Positions 18,820 to 27,046 are shown, counted from the stretch's first letter. The stretch: DNA of 64,000 bases from Listeria valentina (GCF_011800755.1 NZ_JAATJW010000001.1:55968-119967); one strand, 5' to 3'. A program made the numbers and translations. Notes: generated by a model from the letters alone, not told the origin.

Positions 18820-21230
18820 TTGGATTCCCCGCTTCCCACCGTGTACAGTTTTTGTTGCAACTCTTTGTCTTGAACCGTTTGACGCCAAGGCTCATCGCGT
18901 TTTCCTGCTTGTTCTAAATCCGCAAGCAATTCAGCTCGCTTTGCTTCGTCTAAAAGAACGTCCTTCACATGGTCAAACCCAAGCCGGTCAATCCAAGGTG
19001 CCGTTCGCTCTGCATAAATCCCTGTTTCTCTATAGTATTCAAGAAAAGCACCGCAAATCTCAATCACTTCTTCTTCCGTTTCTACTGTCGCAAGGAAGCG
19101 GCTTTCTTGCACAGTCGTTCCGCCATTTCCACCAATATAAATCTGGAAGCCATTTTCGACACCAATAACGCCGAAATCTTTCACGCAACTTTCCGCACAA
19201 CTCCGAGGGCAAGCTGAAACACCCATTTTAAATTTATGTGGCGTATCAATGAATTCATAGCGCTCCTCTAATTTGATACCTAAGCCCATGGAATCTTGAG
19301 TCCCAAATCGGCAAAAATTCTTGCCCACACAGGTTTTGACCGATCGAACTGCTTTTGCATAGGCTTCTGCTGCACTCATATCTAAATCCTTCCAAATCTT
19401 CGGTAAATCTTGCTTTTTAACCCCATACAAGCCAATTCGCTGGCTCCCTGTAATTTTAACAAGGGGAACATCATATTTCTCCGCTGCTTTCGCAATCAAA
19501 AGCAATTGTTGTGGATCCGTTTTCCCACCACGCATGCGCGGAATCACAGAATAAGTACCATCATTTTGGATATTCGCATAAAGACGCTCATTGACATATC
19601 TCGAGGCTTTTTCATCTTGATGTTCCTTCGGAAAAGCAACATTTAAGTAAAAATTGATGGCCGGCCGACATTTTGAGCAGCCTTCTGGATTTTTAAAGTG
19701 CAATGCTTGATAGACTTCCGCAACAGATTTCAAACCGTTTTGATGGATTTTAAGCACAATCTCATCACGTGTTAAATCTGTACAGCCGCAAATTCCTTTA
19801 GAAGACACTGGCGCTTCTCCACCGAGTGCATAGCCTAGTAAATCTGCAATTTTGTCTTTACATTTCCCGCAAGAGCCACCTGCTTTGGTATGCTTTGTGA
19901 CATCGGCAACGCTCGTTAGTTCTTTATCTTGAATTGCGTGCAAAATCGTCCCTTTTGAGACACCATTACATCCACAAACGGTTTCTGAATCATCCCAACT
20001 GGTCACATCGTTTGACGCATCCTCTTCTCCATTTGCAGCAGCAAGTAAAGCAATTGGATTCAAATCCGAGATATCTAGTTTTTGCGTAATCAATTTCAAA
20101 AAGCGATTTTCTTCTGTCGTATCCCCGTACAAGATTGTCCCTATGACTTGGTTATCTTGGATGAAAACTTTTTTATAGCAATGATTCCACTCATCATAGG
20201 CTTCAATCGTTTTAATATCTTCACCAGCTTGGATACAGCCGGCAGAAAACAAATCACATCCAGAAACTTTCAGCGCTGTATAAGTCATGCTCCCTTCGTA
20301 GCCACTTGTTTCGCGATCTGTTAGCCAATCCGCAAGCACCTTAGCTTGTTCATAAAGTGGTGCCACAAGGCCGTAACAAGTCCCGCGATGTTCGACACAT
20401 TCCCCAACAGAAAAAATAAAAGGATCACTAGTAGCCAAATAATCATCTACGCAAATCCCTCGTCTTACGTCAAGTCCCGCATCTTTTGCAAGCGTTGTTT
20501 CTGGACGAATCCCAATGGACATGATGACAAGATCTGTCTCAAGCTCGGTTCCATCCGCAAAACGAAGACCTGTGACACGCTTTTCTCCAAGGATTTCTTC
20601 CGTTTTAGCGCCCATGCGGAACTTCAAGCCTTGTTTCTCTAAATCTTCTTTCAAAAGTGCGCCCGCTTTTTCATTCAATTGAGTTTCCATCAACCAATTT
20701 TCAAGATGGATGACAGTAACATCCATTCCCTGATCGACAAGTCCTTTAGCAGCTTCGAGGCCGAGCAAACCGCCACCAATAACCGCTGCTTTTTTATATG
20801 TATTTGTAGCAGCAAGTATTTTTTCCGTATCTTCAATGATTCTGAAAGCTGCAACGCCTTCCAAGTTGGAACCAGAAATTGGTAAAATGAATGCACGTGA
20901 GCCTGTAGCCAAAATACATTTATCATAAGAAATTTTTTCCCCGTTTTGAAGCTCGATTTCTTTCTTTTTGGTATCGAGCCGAGTAGCTGGGTTATTTATA
21001 AAAAGCTCGATTCCCATTTCTTCATACCAGTCAAATGGATTCGTGATGATTTCTTCAATGGTTGTTTTTTTCTGTAAAATATTGGAAAGCATAATTCGAT
21101 TATAATTCGGATATTTTTCTTCACCGATAATTGTCATTTGATATCGCTCTGGATCTCGCTCAAGGATCTCTTCAATCGTCCGGACTCCTGCCATTCCATT
21201 ACCGACTAGTACTAACTTTTCTTTTTCCAT
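18816..21230 (-). CDS. nirB: Nitrite reductase (NADH) large subunit
   Basis: An 804-residue cytoplasmic, FAD- and siroheme-dependent enzyme that reduces nitrite to ammonium with NADH. Order of domains: FAD/NAD(P)-binding oxidoreductase (LVLVGNGMAGVRT; AVIGGGLLGLEAAKGL), two BFD-like [2Fe-2S] modules (CGCNGVSKG with CGKCKDKI near residue 425; CGCTDLTRDEI with CSKCRPAI), ferredoxin-like half, then the siroheme/[4Fe-4S] ligands CVGKNFC and CPRSC. All cluster cysteines are present. An AGGAGG site precedes the ATG. Promoter elements upstream include an NreC-like box and a 16-bp palindrome. Confidence 0.96.
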   Translation of the reverse strand: MEKEKLVLVGNGMAGVRTIEEILERDPERYQMTIIGEEKYPNYNRIMLSNILQKKTTIEEIITNPFDWYEEMGIELFINNPATRLDTKKKEIELQNGEKISYDKCILATGSRAFILPISGSNLEGVAAFRIIEDTEKILAATNTYKKAAVIGGGLLGLEAAKGLVDQGMDVTVIHLENWLMETQLNEKAGALLKEDLEKQGLKFRMGAKTEEILGEKRVTGLRFADGTELETDLVIMSIGIRPETTLAKDAGLDVRRGICVDDYLATSDPFIFSVGECVEHRGTCYGLVAPLYEQAKVLADWLTDRETSGYEGSMTYTALKVSGCDLFSAGCIQAGEDIKTIEAYDEWNHCYKKVFIQDNQVIGTILYGDTTEENRFLKLITQKLDISDLNPIALLAAANGEEDASNDVTSWDDSETVCGCNGVSKGTILHAIQDKELTSVADVTKHTKAGGSCGKCKDKIADLLGYALGGEAPVSSKGICGCTDLTRDEIVLKIHQNGLKSVAEVYQALHFKNPEGCSKCRPAINFYLNVAFPKEHQDEKASRYVNERLYANIQNDGTYSVIPRMRGGKTDPQQLLLIAKAAEKYDVPLVKITGSQRIGLYGVKKQDLPKIWKDLDMSAAEAYAKAVRSVKTCVGKNFCRFGTQDSMGLGIKLEERYEFIDTPHKFKMGVSACPRSCAESCVKDFGVIGVENGFQIYIGGNGGTTVQESRFLATVETEEEVIEICGAFLEYYRETGIYAERTAPWIDRLGFDHVKDVLLDEAKRAELLADLEQAGKRDEPWRQTVQDKELQQKLYTVGSGESK

Positions 21231-21252
21231 CTGTCATCCTCCTATTGTGATA

Positions 21253-21268
21253 AAGTGAACATTCACTT
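21253..21268. promoter_or_regulatory. Palindromic operator-like site in the nirB leader
   Basis: AAGTGAACATTCACTT, arms of seven bases around a two-base centre. It lies about 20 bases downstream of the predicted nirB transcription start, a position suited to repression. The arms recall Crp/Fnr- or Rex-like half sites (GTGA/TCAC), but the spacing fits neither consensus exactly. Confidence 0.5.
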
Positions 21269-21286
21269 CGATAACTTCGCAACAAA

Positions 21287-21330
21287 AGAATAGCACGAAT
21301 GAAATAGCAGATACATTAGGGAAATGCCTA
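21287..21330 (-). promoter_or_regulatory. nirB promoter with NreC-like box
   Basis: The box TAGGGAAATGCCTA (21317-21330) differs by one base from the NreC consensus TAGGG-N4-CCCTA known from staphylococcal nitrate/nitrite genes. A TATTCT -10 (21287-21292) follows on the minus strand 24 bp away, with no good -35, as expected for an activated promoter. The box overlaps the sirC stop codon. Confidence 0.6.
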
Positions 21331-21771
21331 TTTCGAAAGGAAGTGTTTTTCTAAGTCTTCACAAAATGTTTTAGTCGCACGTGGATCTTTCAAGCGGTGC
21401 GAAATGCCTAAAGTAAAATCTCCCGTTTTCACCAAACCGGTATTAGTAAAATCACTGTTTGCAGGCGAACTGACATCATTTACCCATTGATAATATTCGG
21501 CATCGTTCGTAATTCTCTGGTTGATTTCTTGATCGTTAGTACAAGCAAATATTAGGTGAGCCCCCTTCAAATCATTTTTTTGGTAGTCGCGCTGTTTCTT
21601 TTCAATTTTGAAATGCTCTGGGAAATCCGAACAAAAACAAGGAGAAATAACTAAAATATCTGGTATATCATCAAGTTCTGTTAAGCGCCGAACTTTTCGT
21701 GCAGCAATCCTGCCGCCACCAATAACGACAACTTTCTTGTCGGCTAAGCTCAAATTAACCAAATAACTCAT
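21328..21771 (-). CDS. sirC: Precorrin-2 dehydrogenase
   Basis: A 147-residue NAD-dependent enzyme oxidising precorrin-2 to sirohydrochlorin. The N-terminal Rossmann motif VVVIGGGRIAARKVRRL and the later CTNDQEINQRI, VNDVSSPANSDF and GISHRLKDPRATK pieces match the short CysG-like YlnF/SirC group. The start chosen is the ATG at 21769-21771 (MSYLVNLSL) with a GGAG site; the frame is open to 21849 but that would run deep into sirB. It overlaps the sirB stop by 17 nt, so the two are coupled. Confidence 0.9.
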   Translation of the reverse strand: MSYLVNLSLADKKVVVIGGGRIAARKVRRLTELDDIPDILVISPCFCSDFPEHFKIEKKQRDYQKNDLKGAHLIFACTNDQEINQRITNDAEYYQWVNDVSSPANSDFTNTGLVKTGDFTLGISHRLKDPRATKTFCEDLEKHFLSK

Positions 21772-22507
21772 TTTCAATCTCCTTTCGAATTTCCGAACTA
21801 ATTCCTTTCGCAATTCGCGAATCGAGTGCAAGACTCTTTGTGATTTCATAGTTAACGCTCTGAGTATCTAACACTTTTGGTACTTCACGCCGAATTTTTC
21901 CGACTAAAAAGCTACTTTCCATTAAGAAAAACGGGCAAATAACAAGTCGATCTATCTTTGAAAAATCCATTTGCACTAATTTTTCTAAATAGGTCTCCTC
22001 ATCATGCAAAAAGCCAAACTCTACCTGTTTTTTCGTTTGTTGAATTAACTTTTCCGTGATTTCATGCATACGCTGAACAATCGCTGGATATTTTAGAGAA
22101 CCATGAACGACTAGAAAAACAACCATTCGCTCTTTAGAATTAGCTTGAGGAATACGACTTTCAAGAATGGATAAGAGTCCGTCATTGGCTTCAGCAAGAG
22201 GTGGTAAAATTTGAAAAGTTAACTCTGTCTCGTTTTGCTTAATAGCATCAATTGCACGGGGGATATCTTGATCGACGTGCACTCCTGTAAAGAGTAAAAG
22301 TGGTGCTACAAAAATTCGTTTGACGCCCGCTTCTTTTAAATCACAAACACCGTCAGCTATTGTTTTTTCATTTCCTTCTAGAAAAGCCAATTTTTGTTTA
22401 TAACAAGGAACTTCACTGGCTATTTCTTTGACAAAATTTTTCATTGCTTGATTATTTTCCGGGGACCTGCTCCCGTGAGCCACGAATAAAATACCCGTTT
22501 TTGCCAT
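21755..22507 (-). CDS. sirB: Sirohydrochlorin ferrochelatase (SirB/NirR type)
   Basis: A 250-residue CbiX/SirB protein with two chelatase-like halves: the first begins GILFVAHGSRSPENN with the metal-binding His (about residue 10), the second has VVFLVVHGSLK; PLLLFTGVHVDQDI carries a further conserved His. It inserts Fe2+ into sirohydrochlorin to give siroheme for NirB. In staphylococci the counterpart nirR heads the nitrite reductase operon, as here. It is the first gene of sirB-sirC-nirB-nirD-sumT. Confidence 0.9.
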   Translation of the reverse strand: MAKTGILFVAHGSRSPENNQAMKNFVKEIASEVPCYKQKLAFLEGNEKTIADGVCDLKEAGVKRIFVAPLLLFTGVHVDQDIPRAIDAIKQNETELTFQILPPLAEANDGLLSILESRIPQANSKERMVVFLVVHGSLKYPAIVQRMHEITEKLIQQTKKQVEFGFLHDEETYLEKLVQMDFSKIDRLVICPFFLMESSFLVGKIRREVPKVLDTQSVNYEITKSLALDSRIAKGISSEIRKEIENELFG

Positions 22508-22531
22508 CTTGACACCTCTTTTTCAAGTTTG

Positions 22532-22575
22532 ATCATAAATTTTTATGTATGAAAATACCATTAGGGAAACACCTA
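22532..22575 (-). promoter_or_regulatory. sirB promoter with NreC-like box
   Basis: TAGGGAAACACCTA (22562-22575) matches the box before nirB in 12 of 14 bases and sits exactly 24 bp from a TATGAT -10 (22532-22537), the same spacing as at nirB. Predicted activator centre is about -43. Confidence 0.6.
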
Positions 22576-22585
22576 GATTTTCATC

Positions 22586-22786
22586 TTACATGAATAAGTT
22601 TCGTTCCCAAATATTATGAATAAGCATTAAAAGTGTTATTAGACTCGCTAAAAAAATCATACAGCTCCCGGCAACCATGATAAAACCATACTTCGAACGA
22701 ATGCCAAAATGGAAAACAGCATTCCCAAAAAGTAGTAACAGAATCGCTCCACAACCGGTAAACAAATACCAATCCAACTCCTCCAT
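22586..22786 (-). CDS. Small two-helix membrane protein
   Basis: A 66-residue protein starting MEELDWYLFTGCGAILLLLF at the ATG 22784-22786, which has a GGAGGC site eight bases upstream; the frame is open to 22813 without a better start. Two membrane helices (about residues 7-23 and 32-55) are joined by a short loop with charged residues (GIRSKYG). No family recognised. It is upstream of the nir operon on the same strand, with its own candidate promoter at 22826-22854; no terminator is seen before sirB, so readthrough into the nir genes is possible. Confidence 0.65.
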   Translation of the reverse strand: MEELDWYLFTGCGAILLLLFGNAVFHFGIRSKYGFIMVAGSCMIFLASLITLLMLIHNIWERNLFM

Positions 22787-22825
22787 TGTCTTTTGCCTCC
22801 TTCTCAACTTCATTTTAATGGTTAA

Positions 22826-22854
22826 AAATTAAGAAATTAGAAAGAGAGCAACAA
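22826..22854 (-). promoter_or_regulatory. Candidate promoter of the 22586-22786 gene
   Basis: Minus-strand TTGTTG (22849-22854), 17-bp spacer, TAATTT (22826-22831). Confidence 0.5.
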
Positions 22855-22882
22855 CTAAACTTAAAATTTCTCTTATAGAACA

Positions 22883-22930
22883 TAAAAACACCGTTAGTTG
22901 TCGTAGTTTAACTACAACAACTAACGGTGT
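22883..22930 (-). terminator. Long-stem terminator after yneF
   Basis: A 20-bp stem with one mismatch (22888-22907 with 22911-22930), a three-base loop and a following T-run on the minus strand. It lies 100 nt beyond the yneF stop. The stem is unusually long for a terminator. Confidence 0.8.
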
Positions 22931-23031
22931 CACAGATTCATACTTAAATAAACAATCAAGAAAGGTTCAACGAAAAATAAATAATATCAGTTCGCGAAGT
23001 GCTAGACCTCAAACTCCCTATAACTAGTCGC

Positions 23032-23274
23032 TTATTTTTTCTTTTTCTTCCCGCTTAATTCTTTTTCAGATTGTTTGTTCATCGCATTCATCATTTGATT
23101 GATTTTCTTTTGAGACGGTTTTTGTCCCATTTGCGCCATCATCATTTGAAGCATTTGCTCATTGACGGGCGGATTATTTTTCAAATAGTTCATCATGTAG
23201 CGTCTTGCAATAAAAAAGCCACCAGCTAGTCCAGCAAGCAAGCACACAAGACCAACAAGAATGTAAATCCACAT
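23032..23274 (-). CDS. yneF: UPF0154 membrane protein YneF
   Basis: An 80-residue protein with one N-terminal membrane helix ([23 protein letters not shown]) followed by the family motif [29 protein letters not shown] and a Lys-rich end. The family is widespread in Firmicutes with no assigned function. It follows tkt, as in Bacillus and Listeria. SD sequence GGAGGAG precedes the ATG. Confidence 0.93.
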   Translation of the reverse strand: MWIYILVGLVCLLAGLAGGFFIARRYMMNYLKNNPPVNEQMLQMMMAQMGQKPSQKKINQMMNAMNKQSEKELSGKKKKK

Positions 23275-23354
23275 AGTTTCTTTCTCCTCCTTGAACGAAT
23301 ATACCTATTCTATTGTACTTGATTTAACTTGAACAAACAACTCTTTTTTTACAA

Positions 23355-23396
23355 ACAAAAAAGCAGAAGTTAAGCCGTACAAGCCTAACTTCCACT
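23355..23396 (-). terminator. Terminator after tkt
   Basis: An imperfect stem (AAGCAGAAGTTAAG with CCTAACTTCCACTT) is followed on the minus strand by a T-run, just past the tkt stop. Confidence 0.65.
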
Positions 23397-23403
23397 TTTC
23401 CAA

Positions 23404-25401
23404 TTAAAGAGTTTCGACTAATTTTACGATATTTTCTACTGTGAAACCATAATTTTCAATAACGGTTTCGCCCGGAGCAGAAGCACCAAAACGATCAATT
23501 CCAAGCACTTTTCCGTCTAAACCAACATAACGTTCCCAACCAAAGCTTGCCCCCATCTCGATAGCAAGACGTTTACGAACCCCGTTTGGTAAGACGCTTT
23601 CTTTGTATTCAGCAGATTGTGCTTCAAACAAATCGAACGAAGGCACAGAAACCACTGATACATCAATTCCTTTATCAGCTAATGCCACTTGCGCTTCTGT
23701 TGCCAGATGAACTTCTGAACCACTTGCTAAAAGAATCGCGTCAGGAGTTTCTTTCTTCGATTTTGAAAGCACGTACGCTCCTTTTCTCACTCCTTCTTCG
23801 GCAAGCTTATCGCTACCTTTAAGAACAGGAAGCCCTTGTCTTGAAAGCACGAGTGCGTGTGGTTTGTCATTTGATTCAATCGCTACTTTCCATGCCGCAT
23901 TGACTTCATTTCCATCAGCTGGACGAAGCACGGATAAGCCAGGCATCGCACGCAAGGAAGCAAGTTGTTCAATCGGTTCATGTGTTGGACCATCTTCCCC
24001 AACGGCCACACTGTCATGTGTAAGCACGTAAGTAACCGGTAGTTTTTGAAGAGAAGCTAACCGAATAGCAGCACGTAAGTAGTCCGAGAACACGAAGAAT
24101 GTCCCTCCATAAACTTTTAAGCCTTGGTGCAAAGCCATTCCGTTTAGCATTGTCCCCATAGCAAATTCGCGAACACCAAACCATATATTACGATTTTCTG
24201 GGTGTTCCATTGTAAATTCGCCATCCGATTTAATCATTGTATTGTTCGAACCTGCTAAATCAGCAGATCCTCCAAATAAGTATGGAATTTTTTCAGCAAG
24301 TGCATTGATTGCTTCTCCGCTCGAAGCACGACTTGCAAGCGCCTTATCACCTTCATGATAAGTCGTAAATCCAGCAGCAAAGTCTTTCGGCAATTCACCA
24401 TCCACGCTTTGTTCAAATTGTTTCGCAAGTTCAGGGTATGCTTGTTTGTAAGAAACGAATAAATCGCTCCAATCTTTTTCTGCTTTAGCACCGCGATCCG
24501 CAATCGTTTTACCGAAGCGTTCATATACTTCATCCGGAACATAGAAAGTTTCTTTGTAGTCCCATCCGTAAGCTTTCTTCGCCACTTCAGTACCTTCTTC
24601 ACCAAGTGGCGCACCGTGTACTTTATTTGTTCCGGCATTCGGCGCTCCAAAACCAATCACCGTTTTCACTTCAATCAAAGTAGGTTGCGATGTATTTTCT
24701 TTTGCTTTTTCGATCGCTGCAAGAATTTCATCGGTATTATTTCCGTCTTTAACAAGAAGATGTTCCCAACCATAGCTTTCATAGCGCGCCTTGACGTTTT
24801 CAGAAAATGAACGATCCAAATCACCATCAAGCGAGATATTGTTGGAATCATAGAGCACAATCAAGCGACCTAATTTTTGATGTCCCGCAAAGCTAGAAGC
24901 TTCAGAAGAGACACCTTCCATTAAATCACCATCACCACATAAAGCAAACGTATAATGGTCAACAATATTAAAGTTATCTTTATTATATAGACCAGCAAGG
25001 TGGCGTTCTGCCATCGCCATTCCAACTGCCATCCCAATTCCTTGTCCAAGCGGTCCAGTTGTCGCATCGACGCCATCAGTATGACCAAACTCTGGATGTC
25101 CAGGCGTCTTACTTCCCCACTGGCGGAAATTTTTCAAGTCTTCTAAACTAACCTTGTAACCACTTAAATGAAGCAAGCTATATAATAGCATTGATCCGTG
25201 TCCTGCAGAAAGTACAAAACGATCGCGGTCAAACCAATGCGAATTCGCTGGATTAGCTTTCAAAACACGTGAAAATAATGTGTATGCCATTGGTGCTGCT
25301 CCCATTGGTAAACCAGGATGACCTGAGTTGGCTTTTTGAATCGCATCAATTGACAAAGTACGAACTGTGTTAATCGCTAATTGATCTGTTTTATCAAACA
25401 A
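23404..25401 (-). CDS. tkt: Transketolase
   Basis: About 665 residues, thiamine-diphosphate-dependent, moving two-carbon units in the pentose phosphate pathway. The N-terminal domain has [38 protein letters not shown] and the ThDP motif [15 protein letters not shown]; the pyrimidine domain has [13 protein letters not shown] and [16 protein letters not shown]. The TTG at 25399-25401 (MFDKTDQLA) is preferred: AGAGAGG lies nine bases upstream, whereas the in-frame ATG at 25408-25410 abuts that site directly. Confidence 0.96.
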   Translation of the reverse strand: MFDKTDQLAINTVRTLSIDAIQKANSGHPGLPMGAAPMAYTLFSRVLKANPANSHWFDRDRFVLSAGHGSMLLYSLLHLSGYKVSLEDLKNFRQWGSKTPGHPEFGHTDGVDATTGPLGQGIGMAVGMAMAERHLAGLYNKDNFNIVDHYTFALCGDGDLMEGVSSEASSFAGHQKLGRLIVLYDSNNISLDGDLDRSFSENVKARYESYGWEHLLVKDGNNTDEILAAIEKAKENTSQPTLIEVKTVIGFGAPNAGTNKVHGAPLGEEGTEVAKKAYGWDYKETFYVPDEVYERFGKTIADRGAKAEKDWSDLFVSYKQAYPELAKQFEQSVDGELPKDFAAGFTTYHEGDKALASRASSGEAINALAEKIPYLFGGSADLAGSNNTMIKSDGEFTMEHPENRNIWFGVREFAMGTMLNGMALHQGLKVYGGTFFVFSDYLRAAIRLASLQKLPVTYVLTHDSVAVGEDGPTHEPIEQLASLRAMPGLSVLRPADGNEVNAAWKVAIESNDKPHALVLSRQGLPVLKGSDKLAEEGVRKGAYVLSKSKKETPDAILLASGSEVHLATEAQVALADKGIDVSVVSVPSFDLFEAQSAEYKESVLPNGVRKRLAIEMGASFGWERYVGLDGKVLGIDRFGASAPGETVIENYGFTVENIVKLVETL

Positions 25402-25440
25402 TTGAAACATCCTCTCTTGTTTTATTATCAACTCTATCTT

Positions 25441-25469
25441 ATTTTATTCCTAAACTAGGAATTACTCAA
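25441..25469 (-). promoter_or_regulatory. tkt promoter containing a palindrome
   Basis: Minus-strand TTGAGT (25464-25469), 17-bp spacer, TAAAAT (25441-25446). The spacer is filled by the inverted repeat ATTCCTA-AAC-TAGGAAT (25446-25462), which looks like a repressor operator. Confidence 0.65.
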
Positions 25470-25471
25470 CT

Positions 25472-25516
25472 AAAAACGCGTAAATGATCATTATTTTTGT
25501 TCATTTGCGCGTTTTT
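25472..25516 (-). terminator. Terminator after ynzC
   Basis: A 15-bp stem (25473-25487 with 25501-25515, one G-U) with a T-run on the minus strand. Confidence 0.85.
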
Positions 25517-25531
25517 GCTCATTTGATAAAT

Positions 25532-25759
25532 TTATTTCTTTTTGCGTTTTAATTCTTTCACTTTATGCGGTGTAATATCATTCCCATTTGGATCAATGAT
25601 CTTCGTATTTTCAATCGTTTGACGCATATGTGACCGAAACGATTTCACATATTCTTTTCGAAGTGCTTCTTGCTCGATTTTTTCCTCTGCCGATAGCCCT
25701 TCCGATTTCTTTTTACGTGAAAGTTCATTAATTCGATCAATTTTTGCTTTTTCTAGCAT
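25532..25759 (-). CDS. ynzC: UPF0291 protein YnzC
   Basis: A 75-residue basic helical protein with the family pattern AKIDRINELSRKKK, LSAEEKIEQEALRKEYVKSFR and IIDPNGNDITPHKV. Function unknown; in Bacillus it belongs to the yneA SOS operon region. The ATG at 25757-25759 has a GAGG site; an in-frame ATG at 25768 sits directly on the same AAGG and is less likely. The terminator at 25801-25830 separates it from yneA, so it may have its own transcript. Confidence 0.88.
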   Translation of the reverse strand: MLEKAKIDRINELSRKKKSEGLSAEEKIEQEALRKEYVKSFRSHMRQTIENTKIIDPNGNDITPHKVKELKRKKK

Positions 25760-25800
25760 AATCCTCATCCTTTATTTAAAAAATAGCTCCCTACAACATC

Positions 25801-25830
25801 AAAAAAGAAAGTAGTTTTCACTACTTTCTT
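25801..25830 (-). terminator. Terminator after yneA
   Basis: An 8-bp perfect stem (GAAAGTAG/CTACTTTC) with a TTTTTT run on the minus strand. Confidence 0.8.
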
Positions 25831-25867
25831 CATTATACATGAATGATTCATTCTTGTCTGTTATGGA

Positions 25868-26197
25868 TTACTCATTTGCAAGTTGAATAGTTGTATCCGT
25901 TTTTATCTGTTTTTCTTTTACAGGAATAACGAGACTTTCCCCCGCCTTTATATCATTAGAATCTAGATTATTATTTTTTTCTACCCAAGCAACAAAGCTC
26001 GCTTTATCCATTTTAGCTTCTTCTGCATGTCGCTCCGCTAATTGCCAAAGCGAATCCCCTGATAAAATATCCACTTTTGAATAATTAGACTGATCTGTCG
26101 CACTTGTGACAAACAGAAAAACAACCCCCATCACGATTGATACAATAACGAAAATAACAGCAATATAATATTTATCCCAAAATTGTTTAACAGTCAT
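25868..26197 (-). CDS. yneA: SOS cell-division suppressor YneA
   Basis: A 109-residue protein with one N-terminal membrane helix (IAVIFVIVSIVMGVVFLFV, residues 12-30) and an extracytoplasmic LysM domain (ILSGDSLWQLAERHAEE ... KAGESLVIPV). Its relatives delay septation during the SOS response. It is divergent from lexA, and its promoter carries a LexA box in the spacer, so DNA damage induction is well supported by the DNA itself. Confidence 0.92.
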   Translation of the reverse strand: MTVKQFWDKYYIAVIFVIVSIVMGVVFLFVTSATDQSNYSKVDILSGDSLWQLAERHAEEAKMDKASFVAWVEKNNNLDSNDIKAGESLVIPVKEKQIKTDTTIQLANE

Positions 26198-26212
26198 TTT
26201 TATCCCTCCGAA

Positions 26213-26226
26213 AGAATGTATGTTCG
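26213..26226. promoter_or_regulatory. LexA box 1 (weak)
   Basis: AGAATGTATGTTCG: right half perfect (GTTCG), left half AGAAT instead of CGAAC. It lies in the yneA leader. Confidence 0.55.
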
Positions 26227-26236
26227 CTTTTTTATT

Positions 26237-26265
26237 ATTATAGAACAGTTGTTCGGTTTTGTCAA
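26237..26265 (-). promoter_or_regulatory. SigA promoter of yneA
   Basis: Perfect TTGACA (26260-26265) and TATAAT (26237-26242) with 17-bp spacing; the spacer holds LexA box 2. A fully consensus promoter under a repressor is typical of tightly controlled SOS genes. Confidence 0.92.
26242..26255. promoter_or_regulatory. LexA box 2
   Basis: AGAACAGTTGTTCG, one mismatch from CGAAC-N4-GTTCG, placed between the -10 and -35 of yneA. Confidence 0.85.
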
Positions 26266-26274
26266 TAAAAAAAT

Positions 26275-26288
26275 CGAACCTTTGTTTG
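26275..26288. promoter_or_regulatory. LexA box 3
   Basis: CGAACCTTTGTTTG, one mismatch from CGAAC-N4-GTTCG, overlapping the lexA -35 so that LexA can repress itself. Confidence 0.8.
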
Positions 26289-26314
26289 CATCTATCAAAA
26301 AGATTTGCTATACT
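26286..26314 (+). promoter_or_regulatory. SigA promoter of lexA
   Basis: TTGCAT (26286-26291), 17-bp spacer, TATACT (26309-26314). Confidence 0.75.
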
Positions 26315-26351
26315 TAACCTAGTTAATATTTATAAATAACGGGGTGAGACC

Positions 26352-26966
26352 ATGAAACTGTCCAAACGACAACAAGACATTTACGAATTTATTAAATCTG
26401 AAGTGAAAGAAAAAGGCTATCCACCATCCGTCCGTGAAATTGGTGAAGCTGTTGGACTTGCTTCAAGTTCAACTGTTCATGGACACCTAGCGAGACTTGA
26501 AACAAAAGGCTTGATTCGGCGAGATCCGACGAAACCACGTGCGATTGAAATTCTTTCAATGGAAGACGAAATTCCTGCACCTGCGGTTGTCAATATTCCA
26601 TTAATTGGTAAAGTAACTGCTGGGATGCCAATCACTGCTGTTGAAAACATTGAAGATTATTTCCCGCTTCCTGAAAGTATGGCGCCTAGCGAAACAGATA
26701 TTTTCATGTTGGAAATAGATGGAGAGAGTATGATCAATGCTGGTATTCTTGATGGGGACCGTGTTATTGTTCGAAAACAAAGCAACGCAACGAATGGTGA
26801 AATTGTTGTTGCGATGACTGACGAAAACGAAGCTACTTGCAAACGTTTTTTTAAAGAACAAAATCATTTCCGCTTGCAGCCTGAAAATGACAGTCTTGAG
26901 CCGATTATTTTGGATAATGTAACCATTCTTGGAAAAGTTATTGGTTTATTCCGTGACATACGATAA
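26352..26966 (+). CDS. lexA: SOS repressor LexA
   Basis: A 204-residue repressor: N-terminal winged helix ([34 protein letters not shown]), a self-cleavage Ala-Gly bond in GKVTAGMPI (about residue 91), and the peptidase domain with catalytic Ser in GESMINAG and Lys in RVIVRKQSN. RecA filaments trigger its autocleavage. It is divergent from yneA with three LexA boxes between them. In L. monocytogenes other genes lie between lexA and glnA; here glnA follows directly, convergent. Confidence 0.98.
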   Translation: MKLSKRQQDIYEFIKSEVKEKGYPPSVREIGEAVGLASSSTVHGHLARLETKGLIRRDPTKPRAIEILSMEDEIPAPAVVNIPLIGKVTAGMPITAVENIEDYFPLPESMAPSETDIFMLEIDGESMINAGILDGDRVIVRKQSNATNGEIVVAMTDENEATCKRFFKEQNHFRLQPENDSLEPIILDNVTILGKVIGLFRDIR

Positions 26967-26997
26967 AAAAACGCCCGCAATATGGGCGTTTTTTTTA
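26967..26997 (+). terminator. Terminator after lexA
   Basis: Stem AAACGCCC/GGGCGTTT directly after the stop, then eight or more T residues. Confidence 0.9.
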
Positions 26998-27015
26998 TTT
27001 TCATCTGAAAGAAAG

Positions 27016-27046
27016 AAGCAGCCATTCCCTTTACGAATGGCTGCTT
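27016..27046 (-). terminator. Terminator after glnA
   Basis: A 12-bp stem (27016-27027 with 27035-27046) just beyond the glnA stop; the T-rich tail is broken on the minus strand (TTTCTTTC) and better on plus, so it may also back up lexA termination. Confidence 0.7.

Noticed and set aside
21253..21268. Calling the nirB palindrome a Rex site
   Set aside because: Rex sites have four bases between GTGAA and TTCAC; here only two, so no specific regulator is named.
21755..21849. Long N-terminal extension of SirC to 21849
   Set aside because: It would run far into sirB and contains no family residues; the ATG at 21771 has a good ribosome site.
23404..25431. Transketolase start at 25431
   Set aside because: That TTG lacks a ribosome site and the extra residues are encoded by the ribosome-binding region itself.
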